From Bacteroidales bacterium (GTDB lineage: Bacteria; Bacteroidota; Bacteroidia; Bacteroidales; ML635J-15): a stretch of DNA of 64,000 bases. A model generated the notes under the pieces. The model ran no database searches and was not told where the DNA came from. It saw only the letters and a list, made by a program, of their open reading frames with translations. The DNA is taken from assembly GCA_017620015.1 (NCBI GenBank), contig JAFZRE010000019.1, forward strand, positions 25,360-89,359, written 5' to 3'. Both the position numbers and the translations under genes were made by a program. This document shows, one piece after another, positions 15,227 to 23,836 of the stretch (position 1 is the first letter of the stretch; each line of letters begins with the position of its first letter).

Positions 15227-15922
15227 GTTTACAATCGACACAATATCGCAGGCCACCAATGCTGCGGTTTCGGTACGCAGACGGCTAACGCCCAAGGTTA
15301 CAGGCATATAGGTTTTCAACGCCATTTCTATTTCTTCGTGCGAAAAGTCGCCTTCGGGTCCAATGAGAACGGTAACCGAAGTTTTCGGTTTCACCACATC
15401 GGCAAGGTAAATGCGTTTGCCATCGTCTTCGCAATGGGCGACAAACTTTTGTTCCGAACTGTCGTTCTTCACAAAGTCGGCAAACTTCACAGCCTCGTTA
15501 ACTATCGGATGATAAGCCTTGTACGACTGCTTCATTGCTGCTTCCACTATGCGGTTCATACGGTCGGTCTTCACAACCTTGCGCTCCGAATTGTGGCAGA
15601 TGATGGGTGTGATTTCGGAAATGCCGATTTCGGTAGCCTTTTCAAGGAACCATTCCAGCCTGTCCATATTCTTGGTAGGCGCAATGGCTATGTGCAGTCG
15701 GTAAGGCAACTTGTTGTATTCAGCTATTGTCTCGACTACGTGAACTGTAGTGCGTTTATGGTCAATGGTTTCGATAAGCGAGCGGTACAAATTTCCCTGT
15801 CCATCGGCAATAAAGATTTCATCGCCAACTTTCAGCCGTAGCACGCGTGCACAGTGGTTCGACTCTTCCTCGTTCAGAGTGTGGAATTCGCCCGAAATGG
15901 TATTGTCGTAGAAGAATCTCAT
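15206..15922 (-). CDS. rsmE: 16S rRNA (uracil-1498-N3)-methyltransferase RsmE
   Basis: 238 residues. SPOUT-family enzyme with an N-terminal PUA-like domain (about 1-70, NHCARVLRLKVGDEIFIADG) and a knotted methyltransferase domain with IAPTKNMDRLEWFLEKATEI, then the SAM site VLIGPEGDFSHEEI and LGVSRLRTETAALVA. It methylates U1498 of 16S rRNA. Its ATG overlaps the TGA of the upstream ABC gene by one base, so the two are translationally coupled. The last residues come from an intergenic repeat, so the natural C-terminus was probably altered without loss of the core. Confidence 0.93.
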   Translation of the reverse strand: MRFFYDNTISGEFHTLNEEESNHCARVLRLKVGDEIFIADGQGNLYRSLIETIDHKRTTVHVVETIAEYNKLPYRLHIAIAPTKNMDRLEWFLEKATEIGISEITPIICHNSERKVVKTDRMNRIVEAAMKQSYKAYHPIVNEAVKFADFVKNDSSEQKFVAHCEDDGKRIYLADVVKPKTSVTVLIGPEGDFSHEEIEMALKTYMPVTLGVSRLRTETAALVACDIVSIVNQLTINN

Positions 15923-16572
15923 CAGTGTATCTCTCCATCCGAAATTGTGAACATACGGTCGGTAAGGCGCGCGTGTTCCTCGTTGTGGGTAACTATTACG
16001 AAAGTCTGCTTGAAGTTTTCGCGCAGGTCAAAGATAATTTTGTAAAGATCGCGGGCGTTATGCGAGTCAAGGTTTCCCGATGGCTCATCGGCAAGCACCA
16101 CCGAAGGATTGTTTATCAAAGCGCGGGCAATCGCCACACGTTGCTTTTCGCCACCAGACAACTCCGACGGCTTGTGTTCGCTACGTTCACGGACATTCAG
16201 AGCCTCTAGAAGTTCCAGAGCACGTGCGCGTGTTTCCTTCTTGCCTTTTCCTCCGATGAAAGCTGGTATGCAGACATTTTCCAGAGCGGTGAATTCGGGC
16301 AAAAGCTGGTGGAACTGGAACACGAATCCAATGTGTGAGTTGCGGAATTCGGAAAGTTTCTTTTCGCCGAGCGAAAAGGTGTCGATACCGTCGATTACGA
16401 CCTTGCCCGAATCGGGTTTCAGCAGTGTGCCAACAATCTGAAGCAGAGTGGTTTTGCCTGCACCACTGGCACCAAGAATCGACACAATTTCCGACTTTTC
16501 TATGTGCAGGTCGATGCCTTTCAATACCTGTAGGCTGCCATACGACTTTGTTATTTTCTGTACGTCAATCAT
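15922..16572 (-). CDS. ABC transporter ATP-binding protein (LolD/MacB type)
   Basis: 216 residues from the ATG at 16572 ([20 protein letters not shown]), preferred because it gives the family N-terminus. Walker [10 protein letters not shown], signature [15 protein letters not shown], Walker [13 protein letters not shown] and switch His in [10 protein letters not shown] are intact. The family energises lipoprotein release (LolCDE) or exporters of the MacB group. No permease gene is adjacent, so the partner lies elsewhere; LolD is the likeliest but unproven. Confidence 0.85.
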   Translation of the reverse strand: MIDVQKITKSYGSLQVLKGIDLHIEKSEIVSILGASGAGKTTLLQIVGTLLKPDSGKVVIDGIDTFSLGEKKLSEFRNSHIGFVFQFHQLLPEFTALENVCIPAFIGGKGKKETRARALELLEALNVRERSEHKPSELSGGEKQRVAIARALINNPSVVLADEPSGNLDSHNARDLYKIIFDLRENFKQTFVIVTHNEEHARLTDRMFTISDGEIH

Positions 16573-16767
16573 CGGTGCAAAAATTTTGGCGTAAAAGTAC
16601 AAAATAAATCACTAATGGATTGCAGGTTGTGAAAAACATTTGATGGACGAAAAGAAGAAAAGACTAAAAGACTTGAAGGCGGATAGATGAACAAGCACTA
16701 TCCGTACCGCGCAATTTACAACGGACAAGAAAAAATCATATTTTTTATATGCGGTCTAAAAAAAAAC

Positions 16768-16775
16768 TATTTTTG
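16768..16775 (+). promoter_or_regulatory. -7 promoter box of the twin lipoprotein genes
   Basis: TATTTTTG, 28 bp before the ATG at 16804. Confidence 0.5.
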
Positions 16776-16803
16776 CACCATTGAACTATAAATAAAAACA
16801 GTT

Positions 16804-17298
16804 ATGAAAAGGACACTCATCATATCACTTCTCGTTGCAGCAATGGGCGTGATAGCATTTATGGGTTGCGAAAAGCCAGAACAGGTAGAAAATCCTACGA
16901 CAACAACAGTTGCATCGCAAACAACAGAAACCCCAGCCACCAATCCGCAGGGAGAAACTACACCAGTAACCTACAATACGACATTGTCGTATTCGGGTTG
17001 TCATTCAGGACAAAGGGATGGGTATGACCCAATAGTGTCAACAAATTATGAAAATGGTATTCTGTCGTTAACTATAGAAAATTTTCGTGTTAATTGCGCT
17101 ATGGATAGCATTTTTTCTGAGTTAACAGTTGATAATCAGACTATTGATTTGAATCTTAAAGAAAATTCGTATGCTGCTAATTGTATATGTCCAGTTGATG
17201 TAAACTATTCAATCGATAACATAAAAGCAGGAACATACGAATTAATAGTAAGACACGCTGATATAATTAAATATCAGGAAGAAATAACTTGTGAATAA
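16804..17298 (+). CDS. Lipoprotein of unknown function, twin 1
   Basis: 164 residues. Lipoprotein signal MKRTLIISLLVAAMGVIAFM before G-Cys22, then a Thr/Pro-rich linker (SQTTETPATNPQGETTPVTY) and a beta-rich domain with several Cys (GCHSGQ, NCAMDS, ANCICPVDVNYSIDNI) that may form disulfides. The downstream paralogue shares the signal, linker and C-terminal YQEEITCE, but the middle differs strongly. Not recognised as a named family. Confidence 0.7.
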   Translation: MKRTLIISLLVAAMGVIAFMGCEKPEQVENPTTTTVASQTTETPATNPQGETTPVTYNTTLSYSGCHSGQRDGYDPIVSTNYENGILSLTIENFRVNCAMDSIFSELTVDNQTIDLNLKENSYAANCICPVDVNYSIDNIKAGTYELIVRHADIIKYQEEITCE

Positions 17299-17321
17299 TC
17301 ACACAAATATCGTCAAAAGTT

Positions 17322-17822
17322 ATGAAAAAAAGACTCATCATATCGCTTCTCGTTGTAGCAATGGGAATGATAGCATTTGTAAGTTGCGAAAAGGAAGACA
17401 CAACTGGAAATCCGACAAATACAATAGTTGCATCGCAAACAACTGAAACCCCTGCCACCAATCCGCAGGGAGAAACTACACCAGTAACCCACAATACGAC
17501 ATTGTCATATACTCAGTGCAAATCACATGGACAAAAGTATATTCCAGAAGAAACAATATCAACGAATTATGAGAATGGAAATTTGCAAATAATGGTTGAA
17601 AATATGTGTATTTCATGTGGCGTTTTCACTGTTATTGCAGAATCGGAAATTGATGAACAAACCATTATTGTAGATTTTGGTTTAATATACGAATCTCAAG
17701 CCAATTGTATTTGTCTCATTGATGCTGATTATTCAATTGACAATATAAAACCAGGAAATTACGAATTAATAATAAGAGAAAGTAGCCTGGTCGTATATCA
17801 GGAAGAAATAACTTGTGAATAG
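17322..17822 (+). CDS. Lipoprotein of unknown function, twin 2
   Basis: 166 residues, 23 bp after twin 1. Same signal (MKKRLIISLLVVAMGMIAFV, then S-Cys) and near-identical linker, also at DNA level. The domain core is diverged (CKSHGQ, CISCGVF, QANCICLIDADYSIDNI) while the ends are conserved. The Cys positions are partly kept, supporting the same fold with changed surface. Confidence 0.7.
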   Translation: MKKRLIISLLVVAMGMIAFVSCEKEDTTGNPTNTIVASQTTETPATNPQGETTPVTHNTTLSYTQCKSHGQKYIPEETISTNYENGNLQIMVENMCISCGVFTVIAESEIDEQTIIVDFGLIYESQANCICLIDADYSIDNIKPGNYELIIRESSLVVYQEEITCE

Positions 17823-17958
17823 TTCGTATATCCACAAAAAGGCACTACAAATATAATTGTAGGAAAAATTCTAATTCCCCAGGCAACGAAATTGACTTTT
17901 TATTTGTCATAGGGTCGAATAGAATTTTCATCATAGATTTTTCATCATTATGAAAAAA

Positions 17959-17981
17959 GGCAGAGGTTCCCCGCCTCTGCC
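17959..17981 (+). terminator. Terminator after the twin lipoprotein genes
   Basis: GGCAGAGG and CCTCTGCC form an 8-bp stem followed by AATTTTTT. Confidence 0.8.
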
Positions 17982-18005
17982 AATTTTTTATGTATCACAG
18001 ATAGT

Positions 18006-18023
18006 CGTAGGCTCCAGCCTACG
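18006..18023. repeat. REP-like palindrome
   Basis: CGTAGGCT and AGCCTACG form a perfect 8-bp hairpin around CC. Confidence 0.55.
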
Positions 18024-18050
18024 GCTACAACTTACAACACAACAATCCAA

Positions 18051-18144
18051 GGCTTTGCCTTGAATAAAATTCCATTACAAGACAATCGAGACATTCCTAT
18101 CGAATAACAAAAACGGCAGATGCGGAGGTGCCTGCCGTTTTTTT
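18051..18144. repeat. 93-bp direct repeat, left copy (includes a terminator hairpin)
   Basis: Nearly identical to 19530-19622. It contains AACGGCA...TGCCGTT followed by a T-run, so it also serves as a terminator. The two copies bracket the DUF4143 ATPase gene. Confidence 0.85.
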
Positions 18145-18171
18145 GTTGCCATGTATCAACTCTCCTTACCA

Positions 18172-19428
18172 CTACTCCACCAACAGCCATTTCCAGGCAG
18201 GAATTACCTTTATAACATATCCGTCCCTTTCTATTTCTGATTCATCATCCTTGGTTATTATTATCATTTTGCTGATACCTATATGTTTGGATGCCTTTAT
18301 TAAAGCATCGGTTTCTCTTTGCTCCGTATCCGCATCGCGCAAGGAATATGAAACCTGTATTGCAGTTTCGCTTTCGGGAATGTAAAAATCTATTTCAACA
18401 CCATTTTTATAGAAATAAACCCCATTGCCAAATCTTTTGCAGAGGTTAATGGCAACTATATTTTCAAGAAGACTCGTATTCGGGTCCGTTAGGAATAGAT
18501 TAAGAATTCCATTGTCAATGAAATAGTACTTACGGTTTTTTGTTCGATCTGCCAATTTCCCACAAATGTTTTCAATTGGCAGAATCAACCACGATTCACA
18601 CATATATCTCACATAGTCGATAACTGTATCGGTAGAAACCTTTTTCCCTGCAGAAGAAACTATACTGCCGATGCGAGTGTATGATGTCGGTTGTTTAACA
18701 CTTTCCGCCATTTTTTTTGCCATAATTCGTAGGGAATGGTCGTTTCTTATTGAGTATCGGGCAATAAGGTCTCCGAAAAATATCTTGTTGTACAAATTAC
18801 TCAGCCAAGACCTCTTATCTTGTACCTTCTGCACCTCAGGAAGTCCGCCGAATCTGAAATATGTTTCGAAATGCTTTAAAATGTCCTTCTTTTTACCCCA
18901 GATTGTATTTTTGTTTTTCATTTCTATTCCATTGGCGGACAAGAATTCATTGAACGAAAGCGGGAAAACCTCCTTTATTATATACCTTCCGCCCAAAGTT
19001 GTGGCAATTTCGGAACTGAGCATTTTGGCGTTGCTACCAGTAATGAACACTCTATATTTATAGTCGGCTAGTCGACGAGCAAATTTCTCCCACCCATCTA
19101 CAATTTGTATTTCGTCAAGAAAGAATATCGGTTTAGTGTCGAACATTTCTTCATACGTAGCTTTTATAACATCAAGGTCGCTTACATCCAATTCTCCCAG
19201 ACGGTCGTCCTCAAAGTTAAAATATAGGATTTCATCTTGCGAATGACCATTGTCTATTAAATGTCTAATCTGCTGATACATCAAGTACGATTTCCCAGAA
19301 CGACGCAATCCTACAAGCACATAGTTCAGTTCCTGTTCAAAGGAATAGTCTCGTTCAAAGAATGTTATCGAAGATGTAAACCTTTGATTTTCAATAATTA
19401 TTTCTCTTATTAAATCTTTGTTTAGCAT
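18172..19428 (-). CDS. AAA ATPase with C-terminal DUF4143 domain
   Basis: 418 residues from the ATG at 19428, which lies just after the -7 box; the longer frame to 19554 would run through promoter and operator. AAA_14 ATPase with Walker A VGLRRSGKSYL and Walker B IFFLDEIQIVDGW, sensor ITGSNAKML, then DUF4143 with a degenerate PD-(D/E)xK-like end (VEIDFYIPES, then AIQVSYSL instead of ExK). This is a very common mobile ATPase group of unknown role in gut Bacteroidales. It is flanked by 93-bp direct repeats and preceded by two palindromes at its promoter. Confidence 0.82.
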   Translation of the reverse strand: MLNKDLIREIIIENQRFTSSITFFERDYSFEQELNYVLVGLRRSGKSYLMYQQIRHLIDNGHSQDEILYFNFEDDRLGELDVSDLDVIKATYEEMFDTKPIFFLDEIQIVDGWEKFARRLADYKYRVFITGSNAKMLSSEIATTLGGRYIIKEVFPLSFNEFLSANGIEMKNKNTIWGKKKDILKHFETYFRFGGLPEVQKVQDKRSWLSNLYNKIFFGDLIARYSIRNDHSLRIMAKKMAESVKQPTSYTRIGSIVSSAGKKVSTDTVIDYVRYMCESWLILPIENICGKLADRTKNRKYYFIDNGILNLFLTDPNTSLLENIVAINLCKRFGNGVYFYKNGVEIDFYIPESETAIQVSYSLRDADTEQRETDALIKASKHIGISKMIIITKDDESEIERDGYVIKVIPAWKWLLVE

Positions 19429-19446
19429 TGCCGTACTTATTTTGCG

Positions 19447-19454
19447 CAAATATA
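19447..19454 (-). promoter_or_regulatory. -7 promoter box of the DUF4143 ATPase gene
   Basis: The minus strand reads TATATTTG, giving a leader of only about ten bases. Confidence 0.6.
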
Positions 19455-19462
19455 CAATTTTA

Positions 19463-19509
19463 TCGAATATGTTCGACAAAAACTGATAATTTTTATCGAA
19501 TATATTCGA
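19463..19509 (-). promoter_or_regulatory. Paired palindromic operator-like sites
   Basis: TCGAATATGTTCGA (19463-19476, one mismatch) and TCGAATATATTCGA (19496-19509, perfect palindrome) are 33 bp apart, about three helical turns, directly upstream of the -7 box. The layout fits a dimeric repressor or activator binding on one face of the DNA. The regulator is not identified. Confidence 0.55.
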
Positions 19510-19529
19510 CACTTCCATGATTATCCATA

Positions 19530-19622
19530 GGCTCTGCCTTGAATAAAATTCCATTATAAGACAACCGAGACATTCCTATCGAATAACAAAAACGGCAGAT
19601 GCGAAGGTGTCTGCCGTTTTTT
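19530..19622. repeat. 93-bp direct repeat, right copy (includes a terminator hairpin)
   Basis: Matches 18051-18144 with only a few base changes. It also ends the toxin gene transcript that comes from the right. Confidence 0.85.
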
Positions 19623-19641
19623 ATGAGTATTTCCTTACTGA

Positions 19642-19914
19642 TTACTTTTTGAAAAGTTTAGAATGCGACCCCACACGGACAAGTTTTATAGTGTTTCCTA
19701 CCTTTTCGTACCAAATTAAAAGCATATCAGGTTTGATGTGAGCTTCCATATTATCTTTATATTTTCCTTTGAGCGGATGCGTAAGGTAAGGGTCGTATGG
19801 TAATGTACCTGTTTCTGCAAGTATTTCAAGTGCTGTTTCCAGCAAATTAGCATCTGGAGCAGAAAGTGCTTTGTAGTCTTTCTTGAATTGCGTTGATGAT
19901 TCAAGGCTGAACAT
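19642..19914 (-). CDS. YafQ/RelE-type mRNA interferase toxin
   Basis: 90 residues, the normal size. Typical features are TQFKKDYKAL at the start, LPYDPYLTHPLKGKYKDNME with the substrate loop His, LIWYEKVGNTIKLVRVGSHSKLFKK at the end with the catalytic His of GSHS. Toxins of this family cut mRNA on the ribosome. It follows its antitoxin by three bases, which is the usual order for this group. Confidence 0.88.
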   Translation of the reverse strand: MFSLESSTQFKKDYKALSAPDANLLETALEILAETGTLPYDPYLTHPLKGKYKDNMEAHIKPDMLLIWYEKVGNTIKLVRVGSHSKLFKK

Positions 19915-19917
19915 TAA

Positions 19918-20121
19918 TCAGTTTCTTAAGTGGTTTAACATATCATTGAGACTGCTTGCCTTATAGGTATGACCTCGCTTTACCTCTTCAATAGCCTTTA
20001 TAGTAGTCTCGTTGGGTTCATCATCCTTCAGCACCTTGAAGATACCAAGGCTCTCTACAAATTTAATGACCGCCTGAGCCGTTTTGTTCCGAGCATTGTA
20101 ACTAAATGTAATTGTTGCCAT
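19918..20121 (-). CDS. Antitoxin of the YafQ-type pair
   Basis: 67 residues. MATITFSYNARNKTAQAVIK gives a short beta strand and helix as in ribbon-helix-helix (RelB/DinJ-like) antitoxins, followed by a toxin-binding tail (EEVKRGHTYKASSLNDMLNH). First gene of the pair. The product would bind the toxin and repress the promoter; no operator repeat was picked out. Confidence 0.8.
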   Translation of the reverse strand: MATITFSYNARNKTAQAVIKFVESLGIFKVLKDDEPNETTIKAIEEVKRGHTYKASSLNDMLNHLRN

Positions 20122-20220
20122 AATATTCTACTTTTTCTGTAACGCAAATGTAGCGCTTTCTTTTGAAATAGCAAAATCAAAAAAAATTAGAAAACTCTCC
20201 GCCCCAATCGTAATTTGCAT

Positions 20221-20228
20221 TATTTTTG
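20221..20228 (+). promoter_or_regulatory. -7 promoter box of glnS-coaD
   Basis: TATTTTTG, 32 bp before the glnS ATG. Confidence 0.5.
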
Positions 20229-20260
20229 TGCGTTTTTCTAACTAATACAAATTTCGCAAG

Positions 20261-21940
20261 ATGGAAGAAAAAAAGGATTCACTGAACTTTATCGAACAAA
20301 TCATCGAGAACGATTTGTCATCAGGAAAAGTAACTAGCACATACACTCGTTTTCCCCCCGAACCAAACGGCTACCTGCACATCGGACACGCAAAGTCCAT
20401 CTGCCTCAACTTCGGCATCAAAAACCAGTATCACGGCAAGTGCAACCTGCGTTTCGACGACACCAACCCGTCGAAGGAAGATGTTGAATATGTAAACTCG
20501 ATAATCGCCGACATCAAGTGGCTCGGCTTCGAGTACGACAAGTTGCTCTACACATCCGACTATTTCGACCAGCTTTACGAATGGGCCAAGATGCTTATCC
20601 GCGAAGGCAAGGCATACGTCGATGAGCAGACCCCTGACCAGATTGCAGAACAGCGCACCAACCCGACCGTTCCCGGTATCGAAAGCCCGTTCCGCAACCG
20701 TCCCGCCGAGGAAAGCCTCAAGCGCCTCGAGGAAATGAACGCCGGAATGCACGAGGAAGGCTCGATGGTACTGCGCGCCAAAGTTGATATGAATTCACCA
20801 AACATGCACATGCGCGACCCGATTATGTACCGTATAATCCGCCGTCCGCACGACCGCACTGGCGACAAGTGGAACATCTACCCTATGTACGACTACGCTC
20901 ACGGACAGAGCGACTACATCGAGGGCATCACCCACTCCATCTGCACCTTGGAATTCGAGGTTCACCGTCCGCTCTACGACTGGTTCCTCGACCAGATTGA
21001 CAAGACCGGCAAGCGTCCTCAGCAGATTGAATTTGCACGACTGAACCTTTCATATACAGTAATGAGCAAGCGCAAGCTTCTCGAACTCGTGAACAACAAG
21101 TATGTAAGCGGCTGGGACGACCCGCGAATGCCTACCGTCAGCGGTTTGCGCCGTCGTGGCTACACTCCCGAATCAATCCGCACCTTCGCCGAGAAAATCG
21201 GTGTTGCAAAGCGTGAGAATATGATTGATGTGAGCCTTCTCGAATACTGCATCCGCGAAGACCTCAACAAGCGTGATTACAGAATATTGGCAGTTCTCGA
21301 CCCGCTGAAGGTCGTGATTACCAACTATCCAGAAGGTCAGACCGAAAAACTTGAAGCACAGAACAATCCAGAAGACGAAAACGCAGGAACACGCCAGCTC
21401 ACCTTCGGACGCGAAATCTACATCGAACGCGAAGACTTCATGGAAGATGCTCCAAACAAGTTCTTCCGCCTGAAACCGGGTGGCGAAGTGCGCCTGAGAT
21501 ATGCATATTTCATCAAGTGCAACGAAGTGATAAAGGATGCCGACGGCAACATCACCGAACTGCACTGCACCTACGACCCCGAAAGCCGTGGCGGAAAGTC
21601 GCCCGACGGCCGCAAGGTAAAGGGAACAATCCACTGGGTAAACTGCGACACCTGCGTTGATGCCGAAGTGCGTCTGTACGACCGTCTGTTCACCAAGGAA
21701 AACCCCGACGACCTTGCCGAAGGCGAAACCTACCTCACCTATCTGAATCCGGATTCGTTGAAGGTTGTCACCGCTAAGGTCGAGGAATACATAAAGGAAA
21801 CCAAGGAGACAAGCTTCCAGTTCGAGCGCAAGGGCTACTTCTGCTTCGACAAGGACTCAACTCCCGAAAAGCCTGTATTCAATCGCACCGTCACACTGAA
21901 GGACTCGTGGGCTAAAATTGCAGAAAATGACAAGAAGTAG
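20261..21940 (+). CDS. glnS: Glutaminyl-tRNA synthetase
   Basis: 559 residues, full length. Class I enzyme: HIGH motif in PEPNGYLHIGHAKS (H40-H43), KMSKS variant VMSKRKL, and GlnRS-specific FDDTNPSKE and HRPLYDWFLD regions, followed by the two anticodon-binding beta-barrels. It charges tRNA-Gln directly. coaD overlaps its end by 14 bases, so the two genes are co-translated. Confidence 0.97.
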   Translation: MEEKKDSLNFIEQIIENDLSSGKVTSTYTRFPPEPNGYLHIGHAKSICLNFGIKNQYHGKCNLRFDDTNPSKEDVEYVNSIIADIKWLGFEYDKLLYTSDYFDQLYEWAKMLIREGKAYVDEQTPDQIAEQRTNPTVPGIESPFRNRPAEESLKRLEEMNAGMHEEGSMVLRAKVDMNSPNMHMRDPIMYRIIRRPHDRTGDKWNIYPMYDYAHGQSDYIEGITHSICTLEFEVHRPLYDWFLDQIDKTGKRPQQIEFARLNLSYTVMSKRKLLELVNNKYVSGWDDPRMPTVSGLRRRGYTPESIRTFAEKIGVAKRENMIDVSLLEYCIREDLNKRDYRILAVLDPLKVVITNYPEGQTEKLEAQNNPEDENAGTRQLTFGREIYIEREDFMEDAPNKFFRLKPGGEVRLRYAYFIKCNEVIKDADGNITELHCTYDPESRGGKSPDGRKVKGTIHWVNCDTCVDAEVRLYDRLFTKENPDDLAEGETYLTYLNPDSLKVVTAKVEEYIKETKETSFQFERKGYFCFDKDSTPEKPVFNRTVTLKDSWAKIAENDKK

Positions 21941-22400
21941 AATAGCACTTTTCCCAGGCTCGTTCGACCCGATAACCGTCGGGCACGAGTCTGTTATTCG
22001 CCGCGCACTGCCGATGTTCGACAAGATAATTGTCGGCGTAGGAGTTAATTCCGAGAAATCGGCAATGCTGCCAAGCGAAAAGCGCGTAGAACTGATAAAA
22101 AAAGTGTTCGCCGACGAGCCAAAAGTGGAAGTCGTAACCTATTCGGGACTTACGGTTGACTTCTGCAAGGCAAACAACATCAGCTTTATACTCCGCGGAC
22201 TACGCACCTCCGCCGACTTCGAGTTCGAGCGTTCGATTGGTCATGCCAACCAGCTTCTCGACAAGAACATCGAAACCATATTTATGCTAACCTTGCCCGA
22301 ACACACTTGCATATCGTCGAGCATAGTCCGCGACATTGCAAAGAACAACGGCGACATTTCAGCATTTCTGCCAAAAGCGATAACAAGGGACGACTTATAA
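21927..22400 (+). CDS. coaD: Phosphopantetheine adenylyltransferase
   Basis: 157 residues from the ATG at 21927 (MTRSRIALFPGSFDPITVGH); a start nine bases earlier is also in frame. Nucleotidyltransferase motif FDPITVGHESVI, substrate segment ILRGLRTSADFEFE, and the ISSSIVRDIA motif. It makes dephospho-CoA from 4'-phosphopantetheine and ATP. It overlaps the glnS 3' end. Confidence 0.96.
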   Translation: MTRSRIALFPGSFDPITVGHESVIRRALPMFDKIIVGVGVNSEKSAMLPSEKRVELIKKVFADEPKVEVVTYSGLTVDFCKANNISFILRGLRTSADFEFERSIGHANQLLDKNIETIFMLTLPEHTCISSSIVRDIAKNNGDISAFLPKAITRDDL

Positions 22401-22534
22401 AAAAATCCGCCCGATAATGGAGTATCATCGAGCGGAACCCTATGAAAAAAGCAAATTACTAATCGTTTTTAACGTCCCTGCTTGGCAGAAAACATTTGTT
22501 TAGACAAAAGAAAATAGAAAAGGTTTAATCGCAA

Positions 22535-23836
22535 ATGGATAAAATTACATTAATAGTGATGTTTTTGGGAGGTCTGATATTCTTCAGTCACCTTCTAAAC
22601 AAGCTTTTCAACAAGACAAAGATACCGAATGTCCTCATTTTAATCACTATTGGTATAATAGTAGGATTCTTTATCGACAGCAAGATATTTTTTGGCGAGG
22701 TAGGTCGAGTTTTCACAACAATAACACTTATTATAATACTTTTTGAAAGCGGTGTAGGACTGAAGTTGCAGGAACTGAAATCGTCGATACTGTCTGCCAC
22801 ACTAGTTACCATAATCAATTTTTTGTTTTCGGTTGGCATAGTCGTCGGCATAACGATGTGGCTTGCCGACTTTGATTTTACCACAGCCCTTTTCCTCGGC
22901 TCGATACTTGGCGGAACCTCATCGGCGGTTGTAATCCCAATGGTAAGGCAGCTAAATATGGGACAGAAGGCCGGAACGGTACTGCTTTTGGAATCGGCAT
23001 TCACCGACGTGCTTTGTCTCGTTGTCGGCTTGGCAGTACTCGAAAGCATGAAAGCCGGAAACCTTGAAGCAACGGCAATCTTTACCAATATGGCAAAATC
23101 GTTTCTGCTGGCAATTCTGCTCGGACTTTTCGGCGGATTTGTCTGGAGCCTGCTGCTCAACTGGATACGAGGAATCAAGAACTCGATGTTCACCACTTTT
23201 GCCATAGTTTTCATTGTTTATGGCGGAGCAGAACTTCTCGGGCTCAACGGCGGAATCGCGGCATTGTCGTTTGGCATCGTGCTCGGCAACTCGGAATATT
23301 TCGACAAGATGAAGCTTTGGAAACGGATTTTCAAGATTCAGACCGCCCAACTGAACGACAACGAAAAGAACTTTTTCTCCGAGATAGTGTTCGTCCTGCA
23401 AACTTACTTCTTCGTTTACATCGGGATTGTAATTGAATTTGGCACACCACTGATATACCTGATTTCCACAATGATAGTCTGCCTTGTGATTTTGGCGCGA
23501 ATCCCGACAATAAGGCTGATGGTAAGAAAGGACTGCTCCCCCGACGACAAACTGCTGATGTCGATTATGATGCCCAAGGGACTTGTTCCTGCCATACTTG
23601 CTTCCATTCCCTTGCAGGAAGGGCTTCCGTACGGACAGGAAATTGCCGAAATCGGTTATGCAGTCGTACTGACAAGCATAATAATGTGCAGCCTTTTAAT
23701 AATAGTATTGGGCAAGAAAAAAAGTGACAAGCAACCGAAAGACGACGATGTCTCAGCAATACTTCCAATAGAAAATCAACAGGAAAATGAAACAGCCGAA
23801 ACAACAGAACCAGTACACGACGAGAATAACAATTAA
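22535..23836 (+). CDS. Cation/proton antiporter (CPA family)
   Basis: 433 residues with about a dozen hydrophobic helices. Motifs of the Na+/H+ exchanger family: FESGVGLKLQEL, LGGTSSAVVIP, and ESAFTDVLCLVVG, with the conserved Glu/Asp of the ion site (ESxxxD). MMPKGLVPAIL near the end is also typical. A hydrophilic tail (about 400-433) is rich in Asp, Glu and Asn. The transported cation (Na+ or K+) cannot be told from sequence. The last 50 bases overlap the next gene in another frame. Confidence 0.88.
   Translation: MDKITLIVMFLGGLIFFSHLLNKLFNKTKIPNVLILITIGIIVGFFIDSKIFFGEVGRVFTTITLIIILFESGVGLKLQELKSSILSATLVTIINFLFSVGIVVGITMWLADFDFTTALFLGSILGGTSSAVVIPMVRQLNMGQKAGTVLLLESAFTDVLCLVVGLAVLESMKAGNLEATAIFTNMAKSFLLAILLGLFGGFVWSLLLNWIRGIKNSMFTTFAIVFIVYGGAELLGLNGGIAALSFGIVLGNSEYFDKMKLWKRIFKIQTAQLNDNEKNFFSEIVFVLQTYFFVYIGIVIEFGTPLIYLISTMIVCLVILARIPTIRLMVRKDCSPDDKLLMSIMMPKGLVPAILASIPLQEGLPYGQEIAEIGYAVVLTSIIMCSLLIIVLGKKKSDKQPKDDDVSAILPIENQQENETAETTEPVHDENNN

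Noticed and set aside
17823..18050. Gene search in the 228 bp after the twin lipoproteins
   Set aside because: Only a terminator and a REP-like palindrome are present; no frame of useful length has a ribosome site or family match.
22401..22534. Possible riboswitch or terminator between coaD and the antiporter gene
   Set aside because: A weak hairpin (TCCGC...GCGGA) exists, but there is no T-run, no second conserved stem and no promoter of note.
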